Shown: positions 36,211 through 44,825, counted from the stretch's first letter. The stretch is 64,000 nt of DNA from Bryobacterales bacterium (GCA_016721425.1 JADKID010000007.1:310001-374000), one strand, 5' to 3'. A program made the numbers and translations. Notes: generated by a model not told the origin, from the sequence alone.

Positions 36211-36441
36211 ATGAAAATTCTGATATTGGGATCTGGTAACGCGAAGTGTGAAGAGTTGGGCGACAATGCGGAAGCCGCAGCGCGTTCGCTCGGCCTAGCG
36301 TATGAGATTGAACGGGTTACCGACATCTCGGAGATTCAGAAGTTCCGGTTGCGACGGGTGCCGGCGCTGGTAGTCAATGGCAAAGTTGTGCACTCCGGTA
36401 CGGCAGCGACGCCGGCGGAGATTGCACTGCTTCTCGTCTGA
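36211..36441 (+). CDS. Thioredoxin-like small protein (redox-active disulfide 2 type), single-cysteine
   Basis: A 76-residue thioredoxin-fold protein (MKILILGSGNAKCEELG ... RRVPALVVNGKVVHSG) with CTAGGAG eight bases before the ATG. Proteins of this family normally read GTGCxxC; here Asn10 replaces the first cysteine and only Cys13 remains. The cis-Pro in VPALVVNG is kept. The family is frequent in arsenic and permease clusters, and arsR, arsM and arsC follow within 1.6 kb. A single cysteine cannot form an internal disulfide, so it may act through a mixed disulfide or as a thiol metalloid binder. Confidence 0.82.
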   Translation: MKILILGSGNAKCEELGDNAEAAARSLGLAYEIERVTDISEIQKFRLRRVPALVVNGKVVHSGTAATPAEIALLLV

Positions 36442-36533
36442 GACAGCACCAAGTCTCCACCCTGCAAATTGGCCAAACACCGGGCACATTGAGCGCGGAG
36501 CGGCTCTACAGCCGTTTCCGCGTGAGAAAACGC

Positions 36534-36567
36534 TTGACTTCTTCGACATTTCTGGAATCATAGAAAT
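36534..36567 (+). promoter_or_regulatory. arsR promoter with candidate ArsR operator dyad
   Basis: TTGACT (36534-36539) and AATCAT (36556-36561, 16-base spacer) form a plausible sigma-70 promoter. A perfect inverted repeat ATTTCT (36548-36553) / AGAAAT (36562-36567) with an 8-base spacer overlaps the -10 region, where an ArsR repressor would block transcription. The ATG of arsR follows four bases later without a ribosome site, so the message may be nearly leaderless. Confidence 0.45.
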
Positions 36568-36571
36568 ATAG

Positions 36572-36922
36572 ATGCCCAAGAAGAAAGCCGGCCAAGACCT
36601 CACGCCCCGCTACGCGGATATGCTCGCAGCGATGGGCGCCGAACCCCGCTTGCGGATCGTGCGGCTCCTGCTGACGGCCCACCCTGCGGGCCTAACGGTT
36701 GGAGAGATTCAGGTAGAACTGGCCATCCCTGCCTCCACGCTCTCTCACCACCTGGAGAAGCTCAAGAACGAGGAATTGGTCAAAGTACGGCGGGAAGGTA
36801 CGTTTCTCTGGTACAGCGCCAACACGGAGATCCTGCAGGAACTGCTGACGTTTCTCTACGCCGAGTGCTGCACGCGCAATCGCGCCATCGCGCCAGACCT
36901 GATCGTGGGCTGTAGCTGTTGA
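36572..36922 (+). CDS. arsR: ArsR family transcriptional repressor
   Basis: A 116-residue winged-helix protein: MGAEPRLRIVRLLL (helix), LTVGEIQVELAIPASTLSHH (helix-turn-helix with recognition helix) and LVKVRREGTFLWYSAN (wing). The C-terminus carries cysteines in ECCTRN and VGCSC. Adjacent cysteines at the C-terminus form the arsenite-sensing site in several ArsR subtypes, and the usual CVC of helix alpha-3 is absent, so sensing is probably through these C-terminal residues. It is followed 22 bases later by arsM, with a dyad operator candidate at its own promoter. Confidence 0.9.
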   Translation: MPKKKAGQDLTPRYADMLAAMGAEPRLRIVRLLLTAHPAGLTVGEIQVELAIPASTLSHHLEKLKNEELVKVRREGTFLWYSANTEILQELLTFLYAECCTRNRAIAPDLIVGCSC

Positions 36923-36944
36923 ATTTGACGTGAGGAGCATTGAT

Positions 36945-37763
36945 ATGAACATCCAAGACACAGTGAAGGAAAAGTACGGCCAGGCGGCGCTCCGCGTGGT
37001 CCAAGGACAGGGCAATGCCTGTTGTGGAGCAACCGCATCGGCTTCGTCGTGCTGCGACTCGACGGACCCGATCACCGCCAACCTCTATGACGCCCTGCAG
37101 AAGAGCGAACTCCCGGAAACGGCCGTGTTGGCATCCCTCGGCTGCGGCAACCCGACCGCACTCGCGGACCTGAAGGCAGGCGAGACGGTGCTCGACCTCG
37201 GTTCTGGCGGCGGCATCGACGTGCTCCTGTCCGCACGGCGCGTCGGTCCCACAGGCAAGGCCTATGGGCTGGACATGACCGACGAGATGCTGGCGCTGGC
37301 ACGCGACAACCAGCGCAAGGCTGGCGTGGAGAACGTGGAATTCCTCAAGGGCGAGATCGAGCACATTCCGCTGCCGGACAATTCCGTGGACGTGATCATC
37401 TCCAACTGCGTGATCAACCTCTCGGCCGACAAAGACAGGGTCCTGGCCGAGGCGTTTCGCGTGCTGAAGCCCGGCGGACGCTTCGCGGTTTCCGACGTGG
37501 TAGTGCGTGGCGAGATGCCGGCCGAGCTACGCCGCAGCGTGGAACTCTGGGTGGGCTGCATCGCAGGCGCTCTGGAAGAGAACGACTACAAGGCCAAGCT
37601 CGTGAAAGCCGGTTTCACGCAGATCGAACTGGAAGCCACACGCGTCTACCGCACTGCCGACGCTCGCGACTTCCTGCTCGCCAAAGGCATCGACGTGGAT
37701 GCCATCGCGCCGCTCGTCGATGAAAAGTTCATCAGCGCCTTCATCCGGGCGGTCAAGGGGTGA
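36945..37763 (+). CDS. arsM: Arsenite S-adenosylmethionine methyltransferase
   Basis: A 272-residue methyltransferase. ATG 36945 has GAGGAG seven bases upstream; the longer frame from 36930 does not. SAM-binding motif I is VLDLGSGGGID (about residues 82-92). Cysteines occur as C26-C27, C36-C37, C67, C155 (SNCVINL) and C205 (WVGCIAG); C67, C155 and C205 correspond to the arsenic-binding set of ArsM. The enzyme converts arsenite to methylated, partly volatile species in the cytoplasm. Context with arsR and arsC supports this. The GTGA overlap with arsC indicates coupled translation. Confidence 0.95.
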   Translation: MNIQDTVKEKYGQAALRVVQGQGNACCGATASASSCCDSTDPITANLYDALQKSELPETAVLASLGCGNPTALADLKAGETVLDLGSGGGIDVLLSARRVGPTGKAYGLDMTDEMLALARDNQRKAGVENVEFLKGEIEHIPLPDNSVDVIISNCVINLSADKDRVLAEAFRVLKPGGRFAVSDVVVRGEMPAELRRSVELWVGCIAGALEENDYKAKLVKAGFTQIELEATRVYRTADARDFLLAKGIDVDAIAPLVDEKFISAFIRAVKG

Positions 37764-38146
37764 AGCCCAGGCTTCTCATCCTCTGCACAGGAAACTCGGC
37801 CCGCAGCCAGATGGCGGAAGGTTGGTTCCGCCATCGGCTCGGCAGCCAGTTTGAGGTATTTAGCGCGGGGACGAAACCGAGCTCTGTGCGCCCCGAAGCG
37901 ATTCAGGTAATGGCCGAGGTGGGCGTGGATCTCAGCGGCCACCGCTCCAAGTCCGTCGACGAGTTCGCCGGGCTCGCATTCGACTGGGTCTTCACCGTTT
38001 GCGACAACGCCCGCGAGGCATGCCCGGTGCTGCCAGGCGCCGCCCGGCGCGTGCACTGGAGCCTGGAGGACCCGCACACAGTGGACGATTTCCGCCGGGT
38101 GCGCGACGAGATCACACGCCGCCTAACCGAATTTCGCTGGGAATAA
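37760..38146 (+). CDS. arsC: Arsenate reductase, low-molecular-weight phosphatase type
   Basis: A 128-residue protein started at GTG 37760 (GTGA overlap with arsM). The P-loop is C9-T-G-N-S-A-R-S16. C81 (TVCDN) and C88 (ACP) complete the three-cysteine relay; the spacing 9/81/88 is almost identical to that of the thioredoxin-coupled ArsC of staphylococcal plasmid pI258 (10/82/89). It reduces arsenate to arsenite, the substrate for ArsM. The 3' end overlaps the convergent YfhO-like gene by 24 bases. Confidence 0.95.
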   Translation: MKPRLLILCTGNSARSQMAEGWFRHRLGSQFEVFSAGTKPSSVRPEAIQVMAEVGVDLSGHRSKSVDEFAGLAFDWVFTVCDNAREACPVLPGAARRVHWSLEDPHTVDDFRRVRDEITRRLTEFRWE

Positions 38147-40351
38147 TCGAGGCAGCACACAAGCCGACGCCGCTACGAGCGCCGCCAGCAACGTGAGCAG
38201 TGCCCCGACAATCACTGATCGCGGCCGATAGTTAAACTCGACGCTGTGCGCGCCGGATTCCACCACCACGCCGCGCACCAGTCCGTAGGCCTCGTAGATC
38301 GGAGTGTCCTTGCCATCGACGGTGGCCTGCCACCCTGGGAACCAAGTGTCGGCCAGAATCACCATGCCACGGCAAGACATCGACGCAGCGAGCTTCACCT
38401 GACTGGGCTTGTAGGTCTGAATCACTACGCGGTCTGTCCCTGCGCACTCGGCCAGGGCGGGCGGCTCCTGCAGCATGAACGTCCGCGTCTCGATGTCTTT
38501 CATCTGCGCAGGGGCCTGATTCCGATGTTGGATTCGGCCTGCGCGATGCACCGAGAACGCACGCGGAAGCACATCGGAATGCCGGTACACCTTCAGGCCT
38601 GTCCGGCTGGTGAACACGTCTTCCTGAAAGTACTCCGTCGGAGCATTGCCGATCCTGTAGGCCACACCGAGAAGCCGTTTGGCGGCCGGTTGATGCGTCT
38701 CGTGCAATACGACGTTGCTGGTGATCGAAGCCAGATAGCCATTGGCCTGCGGCAGCCCATACCAGTCGCCGAAGTTGTAGGCGAGCAGGCTCTCGTCGGT
38801 TTCAAAGCGGCTCATACCGGGTTGGCGGCGGAGAAACGCGGCGATGTCGGCGTGCTCGCTCGTTGTGCGGAGCAGGGCAGTGCGGCTCTTCTCCTCCACC
38901 GATGGGAAGAAGTACCCATTGGAGTTCGTCACTTCTACGAGGAACAGGCCCAAGAGGCACAGGGCCACGGTTCTCGGCGCCAGTTTGCCCAGCAAGGTAG
39001 CGCACAACAGCAGCGCGGCCAGTGCGATGACCATGCTGCGGTCCTCCGCGATACCGGGGAAGCCCTTCACTTGCACCAGGACGAATCGAGTGGCAAAGAT
39101 GAATCCGCCGAAGATGGCCGCACTCCGCGCCAGGCGACCGGGCCAAGGGGAGGCGGGACGATCCAGCAAATGGTGCAGTCCGATGGCCGCCAGCATCGAG
39201 GCGCAGAATCCAAAGATGAAGATGGCCATCGAGGCACTGCGCGCCTTCTCGACATTCGGAATCAGTGAGTACAGCAGCCCGTGGAACACAGTGTGGTGCG
39301 CCATGGAAAACAGCAAACCGCCGATAGCCACCGAGGTCAGCACTCGTGTCTCCCGCCGTCGCCAAGCCAAGGCAATCCCCAGCAGCGCCATGGAGAGAGC
39401 GGCCGTCCCCAGGAATGGGTCGGAATGCTCAAAATAGCCGGGAATGACAATGCCCAGAAGGTTCGGCGGCTTGAAATTGAACGTCTTGTGGACGTCGTAC
39501 GGCACCTTCTGATTCCAACTGATCGGGTCGGGGACGCCCACCCAGCGATGCGCTAGCCGACCATACTCCTGCGCCGGCAGGATCTGGACCGCCGCGGTTG
39601 CGCCGGCCATCGCCCAAAACACGAGAAATGCCGCCGCCAGGCGCCGATCCCGGTTCTCATACAGGGACCAGATCCAGACGCCAGTGCAGGCCAGGGAAGT
39701 GAAGATCGGGATCTGATGATGCCCGCTCAGCCAAGCCATGCCCAGGAAGAACCCCGCCAAAATCGACGATCGGATGGGAGTTCGCCCCCTGGTGGCGCGA
39801 AACAGATACAGGAATACGAGCGGCGCCCAGACGGCGCCGTTGATCATCTGCGGCCATTCGGTGGAACCGAGCCAACCCGCCAGCGAGAAGATCGAGGCGC
39901 CGAATACGGCCGCCAGCCGCCGGCATCCCAGTTCCCGCGCCAGCTTGTAGGCAAACCATGCTGCCATCAGATGAATCAAAACGAAGTAGGCGTGGAGATG
40001 GGCCTGTTTGATCCAGCCGTCCCGCAACGGCAGGGCGAACAACACCCAGTTCAGCGGATACGCCACACCGGGCTGAGCCTGGCCGATCAGGGGCTGACCA
40101 AACCACTGATTCGGCTCCCACAGCGGGATGCGCCCGGCATGCCACTCGCTGGCCTGAAACTGATACCAGGGCAGAACCTGTGTGACGATATCAGGGCCGG
40201 CCAGCCATGTGAACTGCGGGGTGAGGATCAGCTTCCAGTAGAAGCCGGTAATGGTGACGATCAGCAGCAGGGCCGCCGGCCAGCGGCGAAGGTCGCGCAC
40301 AGGCTCCGGCTGCGGTGGTGGATCTGAGTCGAGGTGGTGGATTTCAGCCAT
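38123..40351 (-). CDS. YfhO-like multi-pass membrane protein
   Basis: A 742-residue membrane protein begun at ATG 40351 (MAEIHHLDSDPPPQPEP) with GCAAGG upstream. About 12 hydrophobic helices fill residues 30-520, with a periplasmic loop containing PDIVTQVLPWYQFQASEWHAG and PLWEPNQWFGQPLIGQ early on, typical of YfhO and related GT-C-like glycosyltransferases. The extracytoplasmic C-terminal part (about 530-690) ends with one more helix. Family members modify cell-surface polymers with sugars. No partner glycosyltransferase is adjacent. Unrelated to the ars genes, which run towards it; the ends overlap by 24 bases. Confidence 0.8.
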   Translation of the reverse strand: MAEIHHLDSDPPPQPEPVRDLRRWPAALLLIVTITGFYWKLILTPQFTWLAGPDIVTQVLPWYQFQASEWHAGRIPLWEPNQWFGQPLIGQAQPGVAYPLNWVLFALPLRDGWIKQAHLHAYFVLIHLMAAWFAYKLARELGCRRLAAVFGASIFSLAGWLGSTEWPQMINGAVWAPLVFLYLFRATRGRTPIRSSILAGFFLGMAWLSGHHQIPIFTSLACTGVWIWSLYENRDRRLAAAFLVFWAMAGATAAVQILPAQEYGRLAHRWVGVPDPISWNQKVPYDVHKTFNFKPPNLLGIVIPGYFEHSDPFLGTAALSMALLGIALAWRRRETRVLTSVAIGGLLFSMAHHTVFHGLLYSLIPNVEKARSASMAIFIFGFCASMLAAIGLHHLLDRPASPWPGRLARSAAIFGGFIFATRFVLVQVKGFPGIAEDRSMVIALAALLLCATLLGKLAPRTVALCLLGLFLVEVTNSNGYFFPSVEEKSRTALLRTTSEHADIAAFLRRQPGMSRFETDESLLAYNFGDWYGLPQANGYLASITSNVVLHETHQPAAKRLLGVAYRIGNAPTEYFQEDVFTSRTGLKVYRHSDVLPRAFSVHRAGRIQHRNQAPAQMKDIETRTFMLQEPPALAECAGTDRVVIQTYKPSQVKLAASMSCRGMVILADTWFPGWQATVDGKDTPIYEAYGLVRGVVVESGAHSVEFNYRPRSVIVGALLTLLAALVAASACVLPRLFPAKFG

Positions 40352-40454
40352 CTGTCGGGCCTTGCAGGTTACTCGCAATTATAGCGTTATCAGTGAGTTG
40401 GATTTTGGTGCTCGCCGTGCAAGAGTGGAAGACGAGGCAAAGGAGCCTCCCGGC

Positions 40455-42683
40455 ATGAAGCGCGCAATCCTCCAACTGATCCTCCCCGGGCTGCTGATGG
40501 GCGGGGTGAGCATGGGGCAGGAACTTGAAACGGAAAACGGCCCTGGCAAGGGCGTGGCCCGGTTGAGTTTGCTGGGCGGGGACGTGACGGTAAAGCGGGG
40601 TGATTCCGGAGACTTGGTGGCTGCGGCGATCAACGCACCGTTGCTGGCCGACGACCATGTGCTGACTGGGCCCGGCGCCCGGGCCGAGATCCAGTTTGAT
40701 TTCTACCACCGGATCCGGCTGGCGCAGGATTCCGAGGTGCATCTCACCCAACTGGACAACCAGATGTACCAGATGCAGGTTTTCCGCGGTACGGTGACCT
40801 TCGCGGCGATCGCTGGCGGCGATGCGCAGGTGGAGGTGTCAATTCCTGGAGCGGCCATCCGGCCGGTTGCCTACGGAAACTACCGGATCAGTGTCTATCC
40901 TGACGGCACGGCAGACATCACAGTGCGGAGCGGGGAAGCCGAGATCTTCACGCCGGGCGGCAGCGAGAGGCTACGCCCAGGACGGACAATGAGGGTGCGC
41001 CTGGTGGGTACCAGCGACACGGAATATCAGTTCATCGCCGCCTTGCCGCGCGATGCCTGGGACGAGTTTAGCGAACGGCGCGACAAGGACTTGCGAAGCA
41101 GCGAACGGGTCTATGAGTATGTGAGCCGGGATGTCTATGGCGCCGAGGACCTAAACGGCCACGGCGATTGGGTTTACACCGCGCCCTACGGCTACTCCTG
41201 GCGGCCTTACGTGTCGGCGGACTGGACTCCGTACCGCCACGGCCGCTGGACTTGGGCCGACTACTACGGCTGGACCTGGGTCAGCTACGACCCCTGGGGT
41301 TGGGCGCCCTACCACTACGGACGCTGGTTCAACAGCGGCGGACGATGGTGCTGGTATCCGGGCGCACGCGTCGGGGCGAGACATTTCTGGAGTCCGGCCG
41401 TTGTCGGCTGGGTCGGTTGGGATAGCTGGGGCGGCTTCAGTGCCGGCGCCGGATACGGCTGGGGCGCAGTGGGCTGGGTGCCGCTGGCGCCCTATGAGCC
41501 GATGTACCGCTGGTGGGGGCGCGGCTGGTATAACGGCTACCGTGGCGGCCACAACAACACCACCATCGTCAACAACGTCAACATCACCAACATCTATCGC
41601 AACGCCCGGGTGAACAACGGTGTGACGGTCATCAATGGCAGCGATTTCCGGCGTGGCGAATTCGGCAGGACCCTGCGAGTATCCAACGAGGATTTCGGGC
41701 GTGCCAACACAGCCCGCGGCATGGCCCCGCTGGCGCCCGGGCGCGAACACCTTCGGTTGAGCGACCGGGAGGCAGTTGTTTCCAACATATCCGGCCGGGC
41801 GGCCAGCGCGGCACCAGAGCGGTTTTACAGCAGAAGGGAAGCGCCCAGATCGGATCGCGTCCCCTTCGAAGAGCAGCGCCGCTCCATGGAGCGAGTTGCC
41901 TCGCGTGGTGGGGGCACGCCGGCAAACGACAACGTGCGCGGCATCGAGACCCTGCGCGGCTCAGGCGCCACCAGCACGCCAAGGTCGGGCGAGCCGTCCA
42001 GAAGCACTGACGGCGGAGGCTGGCGGCGAACCGGCGACAGCGGCACTACCCAATCTGCTCCTGCGAGTGGAAGCAGCGACTGGCGGCGCTTTGGCGATCC
42101 CGCCGTAGGCAGCCGCAGCGGATCTGATTCCGGTAGGCAGAGCGCCACACCTACCGATGATTCCAGCCGCACCGGTTGGCGCAGTTTCGGCGACCCCGCC
42201 CGGACCAACCGAACCGCGGAACAGCCGCGCACAGCAGAACCATCGCGCCAGGGAAACACCGGCGGCTCGCGTGTCGAGACCGCGCCCCGGACGTCCTCAG
42301 ATACACAGCGCAGCTGGTCCACCGGCGGAGGCAGCACGCGCAGCGAAACACCCCGCGTGGAGCGCAGCGTACCCAGCACCAGCGGTGGTGGCAGCCGCAG
42401 CGAGACGCCGAGAAGCGAGGCGCCCCGCATCGAGAGAAGCGCACCGAGTTCGGGTGGCGGCGGCCGGAGCGAGACGCCGCGCATGGAGCGAAGTACACCC
42501 AGCACGGGAGGTGGCAGCCGGAGTGAACCGTCACGCGGCAGCGGCAAGGGCAACGACTTCGCGAGTTCGGCGCCCTCCAGCCGCAGCGGCAGCTTCGGTG
42601 GCGGACTGCGCAGCGGCGGCGGTCACAGTGCTAGCGGCGCGGCTTCCAGTAGTGGCGGCCGCAGCGGCGGCCGGGGCAGGTAG
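40455..42683 (+). CDS. FecR-domain / DUF6600 secreted protein with Ser/Gly/Arg-rich tail
   Basis: A 742-residue exported protein; ATG 40455 follows AGGAG by nine bases, and the signal peptide is MKRAILQLILPGLLMGGVSMGQ. Residues about 35-190 form a FecR-like domain (ARLSLLGGDVTVKR, NAPLLADDHVLTGPGARAEI). Residues about 235-370 are the Trp/Tyr-rich DUF6600 region with YGYSWRPYVSADWTPYRHGR-type repeats. From about 450 onwards the chain is low complexity: Arg, Ser, Gly and Thr with repeated SRSETPR-like units, likely disordered. Probably on the surface, possibly binding polysaccharide through aromatic residues; function unknown. A strong terminator follows. Confidence 0.82.
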   Translation: MKRAILQLILPGLLMGGVSMGQELETENGPGKGVARLSLLGGDVTVKRGDSGDLVAAAINAPLLADDHVLTGPGARAEIQFDFYHRIRLAQDSEVHLTQLDNQMYQMQVFRGTVTFAAIAGGDAQVEVSIPGAAIRPVAYGNYRISVYPDGTADITVRSGEAEIFTPGGSERLRPGRTMRVRLVGTSDTEYQFIAALPRDAWDEFSERRDKDLRSSERVYEYVSRDVYGAEDLNGHGDWVYTAPYGYSWRPYVSADWTPYRHGRWTWADYYGWTWVSYDPWGWAPYHYGRWFNSGGRWCWYPGARVGARHFWSPAVVGWVGWDSWGGFSAGAGYGWGAVGWVPLAPYEPMYRWWGRGWYNGYRGGHNNTTIVNNVNITNIYRNARVNNGVTVINGSDFRRGEFGRTLRVSNEDFGRANTARGMAPLAPGREHLRLSDREAVVSNISGRAASAAPERFYSRREAPRSDRVPFEEQRRSMERVASRGGGTPANDNVRGIETLRGSGATSTPRSGEPSRSTDGGGWRRTGDSGTTQSAPASGSSDWRRFGDPAVGSRSGSDSGRQSATPTDDSSRTGWRSFGDPARTNRTAEQPRTAEPSRQGNTGGSRVETAPRTSSDTQRSWSTGGGSTRSETPRVERSVPSTSGGGSRSETPRSEAPRIERSAPSSGGGGRSETPRMERSTPSTGGGSRSEPSRGSGKGNDFASSAPSSRSGSFGGGLRSGGGHSASGAASSSGGRSGGRGR

Positions 42684-42700
42684 CCCGAAAGTTTCCCTCA

Positions 42701-42738
42701 GGCCCGCCTCGTGAGGTTTCCTCCGGCGGGCCCTTTTT
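42701..42738 (+). terminator. Rho-independent terminator after the DUF6600 gene
   Basis: A perfect 8-base-pair stem GGCCCGCC/GGCGGGCC with an inner GAGG-TTT-CCTC hairpin, followed by C and five T residues. The T-run is on the plus side only, so it serves the plus-strand gene and not the convergent HAD gene. Confidence 0.88.
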
Positions 42739-42785
42739 CAGCCCGGCACCACAGTTAACATAATAACGATTATCGGAAGTCATTC

Positions 42786-43400
42786 TCAGGCAAGCGCCAA
42801 CCGGGCTCGCAGCATCCCCGGGACCTCCGAAGGATGCCGCACCTCCAGCACCTCACACCCGGCAGCCTTCCCACTCTGGATACCCGGGCCGGAGTCCTCC
42901 AGCACGATCGCCCGCGTCACACCGAGCCGTTCCATCGCCGTCAGGTAGGGTTCGGGGTTTGGTTTAAGGTTGCGAACCTGATCGCCGTAAACGCAGGTTC
43001 CAAATAGATCTAAGATGTTTTCTGCCTGCAGGATGGCTTGAATTTCTAAAGTAGCGCTGGAGGTGACAACGGCAAGTTGATAAGCCGACAGCTCCAGCAG
43101 CAGCGCCTTCATCTCGGCCGAAACCAGATTTCCGGTGCAGGCACGCTCGGCTAACATCTTTTTCTTCAATGGATAGAGCGGCCATAGCTCATCTATCGCG
43201 CGAGGCGGATGAGATACCCGTCCCAAAGTCTCGAGAAAATCCCGGTCGGAGATGCCGATGCAGTGATCCTGGTAGTTTTGCCAGGAAATCGACATCCCTA
43301 GAGGCCGGATCACCTCCCCCCAGCACTGCCAGTGCAAGGGCTCAGTATCAGCCAAAACACCATCAAAATCGAACAGGATAGCCTCAGGTTGTGAATGCAT
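42786..43400 (-). CDS. HAD family phosphatase (beta-phosphoglucomutase-like)
   Basis: A 204-residue haloacid dehalogenase superfamily protein. Motif I is FDFDGVLADTEPLH with nucleophile Asp11 and acid Asp13; motif II is VVTSSA; the motif III lysine is in NLKPNPEPYL; motif IV is LEDSGPGI. A helical cap sits between motifs I and II, placing it in subfamily I with beta-phosphoglucomutase and GPH-type phosphatases. Likely a small-molecule sugar phosphate phosphatase. The start overlaps the M48 protease stop as TAATG, so the two are cotranscribed. Confidence 0.9.
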   Translation of the reverse strand: MHSQPEAILFDFDGVLADTEPLHWQCWGEVIRPLGMSISWQNYQDHCIGISDRDFLETLGRVSHPPRAIDELWPLYPLKKKMLAERACTGNLVSAEMKALLLELSAYQLAVVTSSATLEIQAILQAENILDLFGTCVYGDQVRNLKPNPEPYLTAMERLGVTRAIVLEDSGPGIQSGKAAGCEVLEVRHPSEVPGMLRARLALA

Positions 43401-44779
43401 TACTTGAATCGCAGAGATCGGGTCATCTCCTGGAAAACCGGCTCCATGCGGGCGTAGTCCGCCTCGGGCGATATGAAGATCAGGTAGATGAGCGTCTTGC
43501 CCCTATCGATCGTCACGACGACGTCGGTCTCGCGCGTCCCTGCGAAGGGGGAATCCGAGCTGCACTTCGTCACCAACGCAGCGGAACCGCCGATGTTGGC
43601 CGTCTGGGATTCTCCTTCCTGACGCATGTTGGAGTTCTGCTTGATCATCCCTTCAATGAGAGTCCGGGTGTCTCGCTGAAGATCCACCTTACCGTCCGCC
43701 GGAGCCGCTCCGCTCACAATGGCGCCATACCCGATTTGGCTCTGGACCATGCCTTCTTTCGGCGCAAGCGTGACGTTCTGCTGGCTTCCGGTGGGCGTCC
43801 AGTTGTCCGGATACGTGATGGAAAAGCCTTGGCTGTCGTAAGTTTTGAACGTGGCCGATACCGGCAGGTTCTTCGGCCGCGGCGCATTGGGCAGGGGACT
43901 GGCGCCACTTCCCTGCCCCTGCTGGCTGGCCTGCTGGGGGGATTTCTTCTTGGGCGCCGCAGGCAACCGATCCACCATGCCCTTGATGGCGCTCAGGTTA
44001 CCCTCCTGCGCCTCAAACGGGCCCCGAGCCATGTAGGGCAGCTGCTCTTCAATCGATTTCACGCGGTTGCCCGGATTGGGATGGTCCGACATGAACTGCG
44101 CCATCGCGCTCTGCCCCTTGCCGCCCATCTCCGCCTCTAGCTTCTCGAAAAAACGGGCCATCTCGATGGGGTTGTAGCCTGCTTTCGCCATAGTGTGGGC
44201 GCCCATCAGATCGGCGTCGCTTTCCGCGCTGCGCGAGAACTTGAGCAGCACCGAGTTCGCCCCCAGGCCAATGCCCAACTGCGCCAACTGGCCCGCCAGG
44301 GAGCCTCCCATGACCGCACCGCCAATCATGGCAGGCAACTGGATCAACTGCGACTTCGACGCCTGCTGCGTGCCGTGCCGCAGCACCACGTGCGAGAGCT
44401 CGTGCGCCAGCACGCCGGCGATCTGCGCCTCATTGTCGGCTGCCTTGATCAGCCCCGTGTGCACGAACATCGGGCCGCCCGGCAGCGCAAACGCGTTGAT
44501 GCTCGGCTCGTTCACCACCTTGAAAAAGAAGGGATACTCTTCCAGTCCTCCCTCCTTCACCAGCCGTTGACCGATCCGGTTAACGTAATCGGTCAGTTCC
44601 TTGTTCTGCACCACCTGGAACTGTTGCTCTATCTGCTGGGCGTACTCGCGCCCCATCGCCACGTCCTGTTCCTTGCTGAAAAAGTTCGGCCAGCCCGGCT
44701 TCGGCAGCTTCTTCTGGTTCGCGGCGCCCAGGGCAACAGCGACCAGAAGGGACACAACGATCAAACGTTTCCGCATCAT
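43400..44779 (-). CDS. M48 family metalloprotease, secreted
   Basis: A 459-residue exported zinc protease with signal peptide MMRKRLIVVSLLVAVALGAA and AGGAG seven bases before the first ATG. The zinc motif is H126-E-L-S-H130 and the downstream ligand is in SAESDADLMG. It resembles BepA/LoiP-type periplasmic M48 proteases in the N-terminal 270 residues (EYPFFFKVVNEPSINAFALP, GGPMFVHTGLI). The extra C-terminal 150 residues (about 310-459) form a separate domain (FKTYDSQGFSITYPDNW ...) similar to photosystem II PsbP-like or DUF1795-type folds. Probably cleaves misfolded outer-membrane proteins. Confidence 0.9.
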   Translation of the reverse strand: MMRKRLIVVSLLVAVALGAANQKKLPKPGWPNFFSKEQDVAMGREYAQQIEQQFQVVQNKELTDYVNRIGQRLVKEGGLEEYPFFFKVVNEPSINAFALPGGPMFVHTGLIKAADNEAQIAGVLAHELSHVVLRHGTQQASKSQLIQLPAMIGGAVMGGSLAGQLAQLGIGLGANSVLLKFSRSAESDADLMGAHTMAKAGYNPIEMARFFEKLEAEMGGKGQSAMAQFMSDHPNPGNRVKSIEEQLPYMARGPFEAQEGNLSAIKGMVDRLPAAPKKKSPQQASQQGQGSGASPLPNAPRPKNLPVSATFKTYDSQGFSITYPDNWTPTGSQQNVTLAPKEGMVQSQIGYGAIVSGAAPADGKVDLQRDTRTLIEGMIKQNSNMRQEGESQTANIGGSAALVTKCSSDSPFAGTRETDVVVTIDRGKTLIYLIFISPEADYARMEPVFQEMTRSLRFK

Positions 44780-44825
44780 CCCCTCTCTCCTGCCTTATAC
44801 TGACATAATCTGGCATAATGGCGTA
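44780..44825. promoter_or_regulatory. Divergent promoter with tandem 10-base repeats
   Basis: The 46-base gap between the M48 gene and ilvE holds TGACATAATC (44801-44810) and TGGCATAATG (44811-44820) in direct tandem, followed by gcgTAATGA at the ilvE start. CATAAT copies could serve as -10 elements for ilvE, while TATAAG on the minus strand suits the protease gene. ilvE has no Shine-Dalgarno sequence, consistent with a very short leader. Confidence 0.4.

Noticed and set aside
42760..42773. Palindrome ATAATAACGATTAT resembling a Fur half-site pair
   Set aside because: It lies between two convergent gene ends after a terminator, so there is no promoter to regulate, and it is shorter than a Fur box.
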